Shown here in pieces: positions 54,642 through 63,657 of a DNA stretch of 64,000 bases. Origin of the DNA: Pseudohongiella spirulinae (GTDB lineage: Bacteria; Pseudomonadota; Gammaproteobacteria; Pseudomonadales; Pseudohongiellaceae); contig NZ_CP013189.1 of NCBI RefSeq assembly GCF_001444425.1, forward strand, positions 2,666,001-2,730,000. The letters run 5' to 3'. The number at the start of each line of letters is the position of its first letter. Within the stretch, counting starts at the first letter, position 1. The notes below the pieces were generated by a model. The model had not been told where the DNA came from and ran no database searches. It was given only the letters and a program-made list of their open reading frames with translations. Position numbers and translations under genes: made by a program.

Positions 54642-55622
54642 TCAAAACTCCGCAGCAAATGCCCTGAGCGCATTAACACCCAGCACATCATGTGCAGCCA
54701 GCGTCAAATCCTTACGAGGGATATGAGCAAGCTGCTCATGCAGAGTAGCCAGATGAATCTCCTCCTGAGCCTTGCGCTCCGCCAGGAAACCCTGCAGGCC
54801 TTCCGGCAAGCGCTTGTTAACCACCAGAGCGGCCACATCAACGCCGGCGCGCAGCAACTGTGCATTTAACTCTATCGTCTCCAGCACCGGCAAGCGCTCG
54901 GCCGCCAGCACAATAACAAAAGCAGTCTGCCGCCGGTCAGCGATGGTTTCACGCAGCCCGGCGAAGCGCTGTTTGCGCCGGTTCAGCAGTCGTCTAATAC
55001 GACTGTTTCGGTCCTCATCCTGCCTGGCTGGCTCGTCACCGAAGGCCTTTTCACCCACGCTGCTATCGCGCGACAGGCTTTGCAGCACAGCACTGAAACT
55101 GTCGGCCTTCTCTCGTTGACGAATCAAACCCTCCGTCCAGGCCGACATCATCTCAGGCAGTGCCATCAGGCGAGCGGTATGCCCCGATGGTGCAGTGTCA
55201 AAGACAATCAGGTCATATTCTCTTTTCAGTTCGACAACTTCTGCAATCCGCTCCAGCATGGCAGCCTCCTGCATGCCAGGGGCATCACGCGATAACGAGA
55301 TATGCTTGTCAATTTCGGAGCCCAGATGCGCTGGCATCATTCGCCGCAGTGCCGCCGTAACTTCTTCCAGGTGCTGATCCACAGTACGATCAGGATCCAA
55401 CTCCAGTCCGTCCAGGCCCTCAGCCAACTTAACCGGGGAGGGACCTATCTCACGTCCAAATAAATGCCCGAGGTTGTGCGCAGGATCAGTGGATACCAGC
55501 AGGACGCGTTTGCCAGTTTCCGCCATTGCCACAGCAGTCGCAGCCGATACTGTTGTTTTGCCAACACCGCCCTTGCCACCAAAAAACAATATACGCCGTG
55601 AACCGGCCAGTTCTAACAACAT
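54642..55622 (-). CDS. ArsA/Get3-type ATPase
   Basis: 326 residues, one ATPase domain. P-loop GGKGGVGKTT (15-24), STDPAHN (44-50) and FDTAPSGHTARL (141-152) are the ArsA/Get3 signatures. Single-domain bacterial members have mostly unknown jobs; arsenite pumping is unlikely since no ars genes are near. ATG overlaps the last 10 bases of the upstream CC-ending gene, so the two are translationally coupled. Confidence 0.87.
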   Translation of the reverse strand: MLLELAGSRRILFFGGKGGVGKTTVSAATAVAMAETGKRVLLVSTDPAHNLGHLFGREIGPSPVKLAEGLDGLELDPDRTVDQHLEEVTAALRRMMPAHLGSEIDKHISLSRDAPGMQEAAMLERIAEVVELKREYDLIVFDTAPSGHTARLMALPEMMSAWTEGLIRQREKADSFSAVLQSLSRDSSVGEKAFGDEPARQDEDRNSRIRRLLNRRKQRFAGLRETIADRRQTAFVIVLAAERLPVLETIELNAQLLRAGVDVAALVVNKRLPEGLQGFLAERKAQEEIHLATLHEQLAHIPRKDLTLAAHDVLGVNALRAFAAEF

Positions 55623-55885
55623 TTGATATGATCCAATGGAGAGTGATCCAGTCCCATGCGCTTGTGCCACTCATGGAAACGCTCATATACAACCGGCAAC
55701 AGTTCCAGGGTGTAATAAGCAGCCGGATTAGGCACACCCAGAGTCTCGGCAAACACCATCAACATAAACAGATCTTCTTCGTCGCGCTGTGCCCTGGCAA
55801 AAGACTGCCGGAAAGGCGCCACGTAGAATTCCCGAAGGCCTTTTTCCAGTCGCTTAAAAAGACTGTCTTTGTCACTCTGACTCAT
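55613..55885 (-). CDS. Small CC-terminal protein (cory-CC-star type)
   Basis: 90 residues, no signal peptide, helical, ending DHIKCC before the stop. An aromatic-rich early segment (REFYVAPFRQSF) and LGVPNPAAYYTLELLP are visible. This fits a family I recall as 'cory-CC-star', usually encoded beside ArsA-type ATPases. The C-terminal cysteines may be a modified or inserted tail. It overlaps rnfH by 14 bases upstream and the ATPase by 10 bases downstream. Confidence 0.75.
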   Translation of the reverse strand: MSQSDKDSLFKRLEKGLREFYVAPFRQSFARAQRDEEDLFMLMVFAETLGVPNPAAYYTLELLPVVYERFHEWHKRMGLDHSPLDHIKCC

Positions 55886-56216
55886 GATTTTCCTGCACTC
55901 TTTTATGTCTTGCTTTGGCTCGTTCGGCTCTCAGAAGTCGCGCCTGTTTAGGGTCTATCTGCAGCGGACGGTAAATTTCCACACGGTCCAGGTGCTGCAA
56001 CACATAGTGCTCAGGTGAAGGATTCACCCGCCCATCCAGAATCCTGGCATGAACACCAATGCGGTTTTTTCTCAGATCAATCTCGGGCCATTGCTCCAGC
56101 AATCCACTGGCTTGCAAAGCCTGCTGCGCGGTGCTGCCCGGCGGCAATTGCAGATTAACCTGCTGCTGCGTATCTGGCCGCGCGTAAACCACACAGATAT
56201 CCATCATTTCAGCCAT
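55872..56216 (-). CDS. rnfH: RnfH-family protein
   Basis: 114 residues, ubiquitin-like fold (MDICVVYARPDTQQQVNLQL...VEIYRPLQIDPKQARLLRA). It starts at MAEMMDICV, overlapping the ratA stop by 8 bases. RatA-RnfH is a conserved pair next to smpB. Function is not settled. Confidence 0.88.
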   Translation of the reverse strand: MAEMMDICVVYARPDTQQQVNLQLPPGSTAQQALQASGLLEQWPEIDLRKNRIGVHARILDGRVNPSPEHYVLQHLDRVEIYRPLQIDPKQARLLRAERAKARHKRVQENHESE

Positions 56217-56640
56217 ACAATTTACCTGCTCTGTCAACCAGAGCATCAACCAGTGAATTGGCCGAGTGCTGAAACAGCTTTTCCATGGCTGCTCCCAGAA
56301 ATCCGCCCGCCCATTCAAAATGCATCACCAGCGAAACCTTGCAGGCCGTTTCAGACAGTGGTTTAAAGTGCCATGTCGCATCAAAACTCTTAAACGGTCC
56401 GTCAAGTAACTCCATATCCATGGATCGACCGGGCACAACGGAATTACGAGTTGTAAAATTGTACTTAAGACCGGCTTTACCCAGCGTCAGCCGACCGGTC
56501 ACCTGCGTTGCCGTGCGCTCCAACACCTCCGCTTTGATGCAGCCCTGCATAAACGTCGGGTACTGCTCTATATCATCGATAAGGGCATACATCTGCCCGG
56601 CCGAATAATTAACCAGAGCACTGCGTTCAATAGTGACCAT
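56209..56640 (-). CDS. ratA: RatA / START-domain protein (coenzyme Q-binding family)
   Basis: 143 residues. START/Coq10-like fold; MVTIERSALVNYSAGQMYALIDDIEQYP and a hydrophobic pocket. E. coli RatA is reported to block 70S assembly, while homologues bind ubiquinone. The start is at ATG 56640, 4 bases after the transporter stop. Usually beside smpB, as here (across the transporter). Confidence 0.88.
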   Translation of the reverse strand: MVTIERSALVNYSAGQMYALIDDIEQYPTFMQGCIKAEVLERTATQVTGRLTLGKAGLKYNFTTRNSVVPGRSMDMELLDGPFKSFDATWHFKPLSETACKVSLVMHFEWAGGFLGAAMEKLFQHSANSLVDALVDRAGKLYG

Positions 56641-56644
56641 CAAA

Positions 56645-58075
56645 CTATCCGGCAATCAGGCTGATCAGATCAACAGCAAAATATTTGGCGGCCACTGAGT
56701 TCACAAAAACAAACAGCAGGACCACAGGCACAAAGGTTCGCAATGAGAACGTCAGATAACCCGCCAGGGCCGAATTTCTGAAGCCTTCATCTCCGGCACT
56801 CAATTCATCCGTAAATCCCTGCCGCCATCGATACGCGCAGACAATACAGGCAAAAAAACCAACCAGCGGCAGAATGACTTCAGAGAAGGTATCTGCGATC
56901 AGATCAAAAAACGATTTGGGTCCGCCACCATAGGGGATAAAATCCGTCAAAAATGGCGACATTCCAAAGGACAGCGCCGCCAGCACAGCAAAGGTGGTAA
57001 CCAGCCCGGCCTGCACCAGCACCGCCTTGCGGCGTGAGAAATTCCACTCATCAATCATATAGGCAATGGGTATTTCAAGAATGGAGACCAGCGATGTCAT
57101 GGCTGCGAAAAATACCAGGGCAAAAAACACCACAGCAACCGCGCTGGCTCCAAAGTAGCCAACGGCTTCCTGCATAGAGAGAAAAATCTGCGGCAGGTAG
57201 GTAAAGATCAACCCGACGCTACTGGTGGACAGATCGTCAGGGTTGGTATTCGGGTTAAAAGCAAAAATGGCAGGCAGAATCAAAAGACCCGCCATAAAGG
57301 CCACCGAGGTATCAGCCATCGCGACCATTTTGCCGGAGTTGAGAATATTGTCCTGACGGCTGAAATACGAGCCATAGGTAATCATGATACCCATGCCCAG
57401 CGACAGTGAGAAAAACGCCTGGTTCAATGCCGAGTTGATCACGGTGCCATTCAGACGACTGAAGTCAGGCACCAGATAATAACGCACCCCCAGCATGGCA
57501 TCATCCAGGGTCATGACAAACAGAATCAGACCCACCAGCATAACGGCCAGCGTTGGCATCAGCACCCTCGCCAGTCGTTCGATACCGCCCTTTACACCGC
57601 CCAGCAATACGCCAAAAACAGCTACCTGCAAAAGGATGAACCAGGGAAAAATACCGGGTGACCCTATCATGTCACCAAAAGCAGATGCAGTTGCCAGATC
57701 GGACAGACCGCCCGTCATTGCGCGAAACAGGAAAATCAGAATCCAGACCGTGACCACAGTGTAAAAAACGGCAATCATAAAAGGCGTCAGGATTGCCAGC
57801 TTCCCAGCTGTCCGCCAGAGTGCATTGCCGTTGGTCAACGCAGAAAAAGCACCCACCGGGTTGCGGCGCGTGGCCCGTCCCATGGCAATTTCAGCCAGCA
57901 GTACCGGAAAGCAGATCAGGGCCACAAACAGGACATAGACCATGAGAAACACGGCCCCGCCATTTTTCGAAGCCATGACCGGGAAGGCCACCAGATTGCC
58001 CAGGCCCACCGCCGAGCCTGCTGCCGCCAGCACAAATCCCAGTCGCGAACTGAACTGACCGCGTTCTATTGCCAT
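56645..58075 (-). CDS. Sodium-dependent transporter (NSS/SNF family)
   Basis: 476 residues, 11-12 helices. The N-terminal WxSRLGFVLAAAGSAVGLGNLVAFP signature of the neurotransmitter:sodium symporter family is present (GQFSSRLGFVLAAAGSAVGL). It couples Na+ to amino-acid-like substrates; which one cannot be told. It is inserted between smpB and ratA, the usual neighbours. Confidence 0.9.
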   Translation of the reverse strand: MAIERGQFSSRLGFVLAAAGSAVGLGNLVAFPVMASKNGGAVFLMVYVLFVALICFPVLLAEIAMGRATRRNPVGAFSALTNGNALWRTAGKLAILTPFMIAVFYTVVTVWILIFLFRAMTGGLSDLATASAFGDMIGSPGIFPWFILLQVAVFGVLLGGVKGGIERLARVLMPTLAVMLVGLILFVMTLDDAMLGVRYYLVPDFSRLNGTVINSALNQAFFSLSLGMGIMITYGSYFSRQDNILNSGKMVAMADTSVAFMAGLLILPAIFAFNPNTNPDDLSTSSVGLIFTYLPQIFLSMQEAVGYFGASAVAVVFFALVFFAAMTSLVSILEIPIAYMIDEWNFSRRKAVLVQAGLVTTFAVLAALSFGMSPFLTDFIPYGGGPKSFFDLIADTFSEVILPLVGFFACIVCAYRWRQGFTDELSAGDEGFRNSALAGYLTFSLRTFVPVVLLFVFVNSVAAKYFAVDLISLIAG

Positions 58076-58173
58076 GATCTTCCCTCTTGTTATCGATCAG
58101 CGGATTCTAGCAATCGCAAAAATACCCGGTCAATTTGAGCGTGCGCACCCGAATCAAGGTATAATCCGCCGCC

Positions 58174-58656
58174 ATGGCCAAAGCAAAGAAATCCAAAGTC
58201 CCTGATACTACCATTGTCCGCAATAAAAAAGCGTCCCACGATTACTTTGTGGAGGACACTTTTGAGGCCGGCATGGCCCTGGAAGGCTGGGAAGTCAAAA
58301 GTCTGCGCGAGAAGAAAGTGCAGCTGGTGGACAGCTATGTGGTGTTAAAGGACGGCGAGGCCTTTCTGATCGGCTGCCGCATTAATCCTCTGAATACCGC
58401 CAGCACTCATGTAGTGGCCGATCCGGATCGCACCCGCAAGCTGCTGCTGCACAAAAAAGAGCTGGCCACGCTGTTCAACAGCGTGCAGCAAAAAGGGCAC
58501 ACCTGCATCGTTACCAAGCTGTACTGGAAAGGCCATATGGTCAAATGCCAGGTGGCGCTGGCCAAGGGTAAAAAAGACCACGACAAGCGTGACACCATCA
58601 AGGACCGTGAGTGGAACATCCAGAAACAGCGCCTGGTGCGCCAGCAGAATCGGTAA
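58174..58656 (+). CDS. smpB: SsrA-binding protein SmpB
   Basis: 160 residues. [29 protein letters not shown] is the conserved start and DRKKxxHDKR-like tail ([17 protein letters not shown]) is present. It delivers tmRNA to stalled ribosomes. The ssrA gene lies about 700 bases downstream on the same strand. Confidence 0.97.
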   Translation: MAKAKKSKVPDTTIVRNKKASHDYFVEDTFEAGMALEGWEVKSLREKKVQLVDSYVVLKDGEAFLIGCRINPLNTASTHVVADPDRTRKLLLHKKELATLFNSVQQKGHTCIVTKLYWKGHMVKCQVALAKGKKDHDKRDTIKDREWNIQKQRLVRQQNR

Positions 58657-58665
58657 CATCGCAAT

Positions 58666-59310
58666 ATGAGCATCAAAGCCGCCATCTTCGATTGGGATGG
58701 CACCGTCGTCGATTCTGTAGAACATATCACTGATTGCCTGCACCACGCCTCAACAACAACTGGTTTTGAGTCTCTGGAACGCGCCGCTTACCGTGACATT
58801 ATCGGTCTGGGCCTGGTGGAAGCGCTAAAACGGCTCTACCCCGGCATCACCCCTGATCAGATGGCCGCCATGCGAGAGGCCTACAGCAGCCATTTCATGG
58901 CGACGTCAGCGGCACATCAGCGTGTATTTCCGGGCATGACCGATATTCTGCAGGATTTGCATGCCAGCCAACGCCACTGTGCCGTTGCAACCGGCAAAAG
59001 CCGCCGCGGTCTCAACCTGGCCCTGCAGGCCAGCCAGCTGGAGCCCTGGTTTCACATCACCCGCTGCGCCGACGAAACCCGCTCCAAGCCCGACCCGGCC
59101 ATGCTGCTGGAAATCCTGCAGCACCTGGAGCTGGAACCGGGCGATGCCATCATGATTGGCGATACCACCTATGACATGGCCATGGCTGAAGCGATCGGCA
59201 TGCCGGCCATCGGCGTCACCTGGGGTGTACACCCGCCGGAACAACTGGCCATGCATAAACCCGTCGCCATCGTCAGTGACATAAAAGAATTACAGCAGCT
59301 CTTGAAATAA
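58666..59310 (+). CDS. HAD-IA family phosphatase (phosphoglycolate phosphatase-like)
   Basis: 214 residues. DWDGTVVDS (motif I, about 9-17), VATGKSRRGL (motif II), KPDPAMLLEIL (motif III) and MIGDTTYDM (motif IV) are all in place. The exact substrate is unknown. It lies between smpB and ssrA, 9 bases after smpB. Confidence 0.85.
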   Translation: MSIKAAIFDWDGTVVDSVEHITDCLHHASTTTGFESLERAAYRDIIGLGLVEALKRLYPGITPDQMAAMREAYSSHFMATSAAHQRVFPGMTDILQDLHASQRHCAVATGKSRRGLNLALQASQLEPWFHITRCADETRSKPDPAMLLEILQHLELEPGDAIMIGDTTYDMAMAEAIGMPAIGVTWGVHPPEQLAMHKPVAIVSDIKELQQLLK

Positions 59311-59359
59311 AAGAGCGCGCCCTCATGTCTTATAGTGTGCTAAGCTGAAAGAACATTTT

Positions 59360-59721
59360 GGGGCTGATTTGGATTCGACGCCGGTATCAAACTCCAAGGT
59401 GCATGCCGAGAGGGTATAGACTCTCGTAAATCAATCTATGCAACTTATATAGTTGCCAACGACGAAAACTACGCTCTCGCAGCCTAAATAGCGCCGCGAG
59501 CGATTGCCACCGGGATGCCTGTAAACCAGTGATCGCAATCGTCATATAGAACAGGATCGCTGTGGAGTGCGCCTGGCGCAAAGCAGCTAAAACTTACCGG
59601 GCTCGCCCAAATCGCCCTGCCCGTCGGGCCGACACGGGTTAACTTAATAGACGACGCTAAGCATGTAGATCCTGGGACAGCGGACTGACGGACGCGGGTT
59701 CAACTCCCGCCAGCTCCACCA
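59360..59721 (+). ncRNA. ssrA: Transfer-messenger RNA (tmRNA)
   Basis: About 362 bases, starting GGGGCTGATTTGGATTCGACG and ending in a tRNA-like arm with GGGTTCAACTCCCGCCAGCTCCACCA. The tag reading frame starts with GCC at 59455 and encodes ANDENYALAA followed by TAA (59485-59487). Rescues stalled ribosomes with SmpB. Confidence 0.97.
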
Positions 59722-59771
59722 ATCCATGAAAAAGGGGACTTCCGCAAGGGAGTCCCCTTTTTTCATGGATT
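59722..59771 (+). terminator. Terminator of ssrA
   Basis: AAAAGGGGACTTCC pairs with GGGAGTCCCCTTTT, extended by a flanking ATCCATG/CATGGAT repeat, with a T run. Confidence 0.92.
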
Positions 59772-59891
59772 GGAGATCGGAGGAATTGGACTTGCTTGGT
59801 CGGGGTGACCGCCAAGGATGGCGAAACTGTCAGGCGCTTTCCACTACAACGTTGTTCTGCCAGAATTGAACTAATTTTGAGGATATCTTAC

Positions 59892-60305
59892 ATGGCTACC
59901 GTCACTAAACACATGCGCTTACCGATTCCTGCCTCCGACCTTTGGGCAATTGTCGGCAACGTTACCCGGATCGACTGGGTGCCAGTGATTACGGCCTGCA
60001 CACTGGAAGGTGACGTGCGCACACTGGAAATGGTGGGAGCGGGCACGGTGCAAGAACGTATATACAGGCGCGACAGCGACGCCATGATATTGGAATACGG
60101 CCTGATCAACCGTCCGGCCGTGGCGCTGCACAAAGCCAACATGCAGGTGCTGACCGTAGATGAGCATCACAGCGAATTGCGCTGGACCACGCAAATTGAA
60201 CCTGATGCCTTGCAGTTGTTAATTGAACTTGGCATGCAAAGCGCACTTGATGCTCTCAGTCAATTAACCCCGGCTGCGCCAATGCAGGTGTTGAAACCTG
60301 AATGA
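59892..60305 (+). CDS. SRPBCC-family protein
   Basis: 137 residues. START/SRPBCC fold: MATVTKHMRLPIPASDLWAIVGNVTRIDWVP, beta strands and a C-terminal helix. A pocket for a small ligand is expected. GAGG lies 9 bases before the ATG. It overlaps the next gene by 4 bases (ATGA), so it may modulate the LytTR regulator. Function unknown. Confidence 0.75.
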   Translation: MATVTKHMRLPIPASDLWAIVGNVTRIDWVPVITACTLEGDVRTLEMVGAGTVQERIYRRDSDAMILEYGLINRPAVALHKANMQVLTVDEHHSELRWTTQIEPDALQLLIELGMQSALDALSQLTPAAPMQVLKPE

Positions 60306-61234
60306 GCACCGTGCATCGCAGCGCATATCCTGCCAGCGCAACATCTATTTTTCGTTACCTCGGCAGCACCGGCTGCGCCCTGTGGCTGCTGGTTATGGCT
60401 CTGCAGCCGGATGTGGGGTTCATCGCACCCTGGTCCTGGATGGGCTTTTTCTGGTTGTTGACCATCAGCAGCGGCCTGATCGTCCTGCAGTCCGCTCTTT
60501 ACGCACTCAGCCGCAGCCAGCAACTGCAGCAGTGGCCTTTGTGGACGCTGGTAGCAGCCAGTGGCATCCTCGGCTCGCTGGTGCTGGCGCCGCTTTATTG
60601 GCTGATCGGCGAGGGGTTGATGCAGGCACTGCTCGGTTTTGAGGCAACAGCTGATGATGAGCTGGATGCAGGCGCGATAGCGGATTTTGGGTTCTCCGCG
60701 CTGGCTCAGGAGCTCAGCGAGTTTGTTGGCCCGGTCACGGCCGCCTGGCTGTTGATTTCGTTGCCGCGATTGCAGGGCTTGTTACCGCCAGTGCTTGTCC
60801 AGCGGCAAGCAAACGATAACTCACAGACAGCCATCGAGCCTTCGGTGGCGGCGCCAGATATCATCCATAAGCGGCCACTGTGGCGTCAGTCGCTGCCCGG
60901 AGAACTGGGCAATGATGTCATTGCCGTCAGGTCGGAGCTGCAGTACCTGCGCGTATGGACCACCCGGGGATCGACGCTCATCCTGGGGGCCTTGCAGGAG
61001 GTCGAAGACTCGGAAACCACGGCCGGCATGCGTATCCACCGCTCCTGGTGGGTTCATGCAAGCCATGTCCGGACTGTGCGGCGCAAAGCAGACGGGCTGG
61101 TCTGTCAGTTAAGCGACGGCCGCGAGATTCCGGTCAGCCGTCGCCGCAAGGCAGAGGTACTGGCCCGCTTTGGCGAAGCGTCGCGTTACGAAACAGTAGC
61201 GCCACAGCCACCCGGGCCCGACCAATTCGCCTGA
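60302..61234 (+). CDS. LytTR-domain regulator with membrane N-terminus
   Basis: 310 residues. Four hydrophobic segments (about 20-185) then a LytTR DNA-binding domain: DVIAVRSELQYLRVWTTRGSTLIL, IHRSWWVHASHV and PVSRRRKAEVL. It is a one-component membrane regulator whose target is unknown. It overlaps the SRPBCC gene and its stop TGA adjoins the stop of the convergent barrel gene (TGATCA). Confidence 0.82.
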   Translation: MSTVHRSAYPASATSIFRYLGSTGCALWLLVMALQPDVGFIAPWSWMGFFWLLTISSGLIVLQSALYALSRSQQLQQWPLWTLVAASGILGSLVLAPLYWLIGEGLMQALLGFEATADDELDAGAIADFGFSALAQELSEFVGPVTAAWLLISLPRLQGLLPPVLVQRQANDNSQTAIEPSVAAPDIIHKRPLWRQSLPGELGNDVIAVRSELQYLRVWTTRGSTLILGALQEVEDSETTAGMRIHRSWWVHASHVRTVRRKADGLVCQLSDGREIPVSRRRKAEVLARFGEASRYETVAPQPPGPDQFA

Positions 61235-61909
61235 TCAGAACATGCGCCGCAGTCCGATCTGCACAGACAGGGGGTTATAACCCGGTTTTGCCAGCCGGCC
61301 GGTCACGCCTTCCTCAGCCGACAGTTGCTGATTGCCCAAACGCAATACACGAACATCTGCCGTGAGCCGCCAGGTATCGCTCAGTGCATACTCAGCACCG
61401 CCTATCAGTTGCACACCGATATCACCCTGTTTGGACCAGGCTCGCTCGGTTGCTCCGGTGTTGAGGTCGAAATCGATCTCCTGCACCCAGCCCACGCCCA
61501 CGCCAACATAGGGAACCCATCCACTGTCCGGCCTCACAAAGCGACGCAGGCCGTTCAAAAACAGGATATTCGAGGCGAAGTCGCCTTCGGTGACCGCCGC
61601 GCTGCCAACGCCGCTGAGCGATTTCAGATCATGACGGCGCCAGTTCCACTCAAATTCGGCCGCCCAGCCGTTGCCGTAATTGAAGCCAAAATCACCGCCC
61701 AGACCCAGGCCGGCGTCGAATTGTGCTTTGAGGCCGGCGCCAAGATTGGCATTGCCGACTTCATCAAAGCTGGTTGAGCTCAAGCGGCTGGCCTGCGCGT
61801 AGGCGGTGACATAAAAACCTTGTGGCTCAGTTTGCGCCAGTGCTGGCATCGTGGCGATCGCAAAACAACCCGTCAGAGCTAATGAAAACAAGGGACGAAC
61901 AATATTCAT
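61235..61909 (-). CDS. Outer-membrane beta-barrel protein
   Basis: 224 residues with a signal peptide (cut near ALA-QT), alternating aromatic strands and a C-terminal Phe (LRRMF), typical of barrels inserted by BAM. OmpW-like or similar; no specific function. GGAG precedes the ATG. Confidence 0.78.
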   Translation of the reverse strand: MNIVRPLFSLALTGCFAIATMPALAQTEPQGFYVTAYAQASRLSSTSFDEVGNANLGAGLKAQFDAGLGLGGDFGFNYGNGWAAEFEWNWRRHDLKSLSGVGSAAVTEGDFASNILFLNGLRRFVRPDSGWVPYVGVGVGWVQEIDFDLNTGATERAWSKQGDIGVQLIGGAEYALSDTWRLTADVRVLRLGNQQLSAEEGVTGRLAKPGYNPLSVQIGLRRMF

Positions 61910-62288
61910 GGTTAAAGACTCCAGAAAAATAACAGGAACAACGTCAGCCACCCGGCCATTTGCTATCAACAGGGCAGCGGACAGGACTATAGCGAACCAC
62001 TATGATTGTCCCCAGACAGCCTGAACCAATGGTTAAACTGGTGAACGAACGGTAGTCTCGCTGGTGCTGGCGTCAGAATCGCCAAACCAGCGCAACGGAG
62101 AGTTCAAACTCGATGTCCCTGCGATGCACCAGTTGAACGCCCGTCGACCGATAGCCGCCGCTGAGCTGGTACGCAGGCAGTCCCGAGTTGCGCCACTGCG
62201 TACCGAGCACCTCGACCAGAAACACCTTGCCAGTACGCCGTCCGGACAACTGCAACGAGGGCATCCAAGATCAATCCGGATGGGCACC
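61910..62288. other. Region of decayed sequence
   Basis: No intact gene. It holds the barrel gene's promoter region, and a minus-strand fragment (see next entry). GC-rich and likely part of a rearranged accessory stretch. Confidence 0.4.
62073..62264 (-). pseudogene. Outer-membrane barrel C-terminal remnant
   Basis: 63 codons ending ELSVALVWRF, with alternating strand residues and a terminal Phe typical of barrel C-termini. There is no upstream continuation: the frame meets a stop just above. Probably the end of a lost barrel gene. Family not recognised. Confidence 0.35.
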
Positions 62289-62477
62289 ATGAGCACCCTG
62301 AATCATTCTAGGACCGAACGTCTCGACGTTCGTGCAAGCGCGCCAGTCAAGCAACTGCTACAGGAAGCCGCGTCTGAAGAAGTAGCGCACCCGGCCGCAG
62401 CGCCTCAGGAACCTGGGCCCGAGAGCCAAGCGATCTCCTTGCAGAAGCCTATTCGCGGCATTTCCTGCGGCGAATAG
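62289..62477 (+). pseudogene. Truncated DUF1778/TacA-like antitoxin
   Basis: 62 codons. The start MSTLNHSRTERLDVRASAPVKQLLQEAA fits the ribbon-helix-helix DNA-binding part of DUF1778 antitoxins. The remainder (AHPAAAPQEPG...) does not look like the family, and no GNAT toxin follows. It is a decayed toxin-antitoxin relic. Confidence 0.5.
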
Positions 62478-62510
62478 GTCGGTCTTTCCCCGCAAGATCC
62501 CAACTCTGGC

Positions 62511-62570
62511 AAATTGGGTGCAAATGGGCGTTTTAATGGATGCATCTCGAAAATGGGTGTAAATGGGTGT
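62511..62570 (+). promoter_or_regulatory. Direct-repeat array before the Fic gene
   Basis: AAATGGGTGT occurs twice in tandem at 62551-62570, and a diverged pair AAATTGGGTG-CAAATGGGCG at 62511-62530. The phase of about 10 bp and position 12 bases before the start suggest operator half-sites, probably for the Fic protein's own winged helix. Confidence 0.5.
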
Positions 62571-62581
62571 AGTATTGGTTC

Positions 62582-63631
62582 ATGCTGAAAACCGACACCA
62601 TCCAGATCACCCCGGAGATCCTGAGTCTCATCGCCAGGATCGACGAGTTCAAGGGCGCCTGGCGCGCCTTAGGCACGCTCGCGCCCGATCGGCTGTCGGC
62701 CCTGCGCCGCGTAGCCACCATCGAGAGCATCGGCTCATCAACCCGCATCGAGGGCAGCAAGCTGTCCGACCGAGAAGTAGAACAGTTGCTGTCGAACCTG
62801 GAGATCAAGTCCTTCGCCACCCGCGACGAGCAGGAGGTGGCCGGCTACGCCGAGCTGATGGACCTGGTGTTCTCGTCGTGGCAGGACATACCATTCACCG
62901 AGAACCACATCAAACAGTTACACCAGATTCTGCTGCGCCACAGCGAGAAGGACACCTGGCATCGCGGCAACTACAAGACCAACTCGAACAGCGTTGCCGC
63001 CTTCGACGAGACCGACGCGCAGATCGGTATCGTCTTTCAGACGGCTTCACCCTTCGACACACCTCGCCTGATGACCGAGTTGGTGGCCTGGGTGAACCAG
63101 GAGCGCGAGAAGGCTCTTCTACATCCGCTCCTGATCATCGCCCTGTGCGTCGTCGTGTTCCTGGAGATCCACCCCTTCCAGGACGGCAACGGGCGACTCT
63201 CCCGCGTGTTGACCACGCTCCTGCTCCTGCAGGCCGGTTACGCCTATGTGCCGTACAGCTCGCTGGAAAGTGCGGTCGAGCAAAGCAAGGAAACGTACTA
63301 CCTGGCTTTGCGGCAGACACAGGGCACGATCCGCACAGAGGCGCCGAACTGGCAACCGTGGCTGAAGTTCTTCCTGCGCTCACTGGCCGAGCAGGTGCGG
63401 CGTCTGGAGAAGAAAGTCGAGCGCGAGAAGATCGTGCTTGCAGCCATGCCGGAATTGCAGCTACAGATCGTGGAGTTCGCCCGCGAGCACGGGCGCGTGA
63501 CTATCGGCGAGGCCATCAAACTGACGGGGGCCAGCCGCAACACGCTCAAGCAGCATTTCCGGGCGCTGGTCGAGCGCGGCACGCTTGATCGGCACGGCAG
63601 TGGCCGTGGAGTTTGGTACGGCCTGCACTGA
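62582..63631 (+). CDS. Fic-family protein (AMP transferase type) with winged helix
   Basis: 349 residues. Inhibitory motif STRIEG (53-58; [ST]xxxE[GN]) lies before the Fic core, with the catalytic loop HPFQDGNGR (197-205) intact. A helix-turn-helix end follows (about 290-349; RVTIGEAIKLTGASRNTLKQHF). Class II Fic proteins AMPylate other proteins and are held in check by the inhibitory glutamate. No ribosome site is visible and the GC content and codon use are higher than in the neighbours, so it looks imported. Confidence 0.85.
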   Translation: MLKTDTIQITPEILSLIARIDEFKGAWRALGTLAPDRLSALRRVATIESIGSSTRIEGSKLSDREVEQLLSNLEIKSFATRDEQEVAGYAELMDLVFSSWQDIPFTENHIKQLHQILLRHSEKDTWHRGNYKTNSNSVAAFDETDAQIGIVFQTASPFDTPRLMTELVAWVNQEREKALLHPLLIIALCVVVFLEIHPFQDGNGRLSRVLTTLLLLQAGYAYVPYSSLESAVEQSKETYYLALRQTQGTIRTEAPNWQPWLKFFLRSLAEQVRRLEKKVEREKIVLAAMPELQLQIVEFAREHGRVTIGEAIKLTGASRNTLKQHFRALVERGTLDRHGSGRGVWYGLH

Positions 63632-63657
63632 GGGGGGCAGCTCTCGGTTCGCCTTTG

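Noticed and set aside
62563-63588. A 341-codon frame overlapping the Fic gene
   Set aside because: Arg/Pro-rich out-of-frame shadow typical of GC-rich DNA; the Fic frame has clear motifs.
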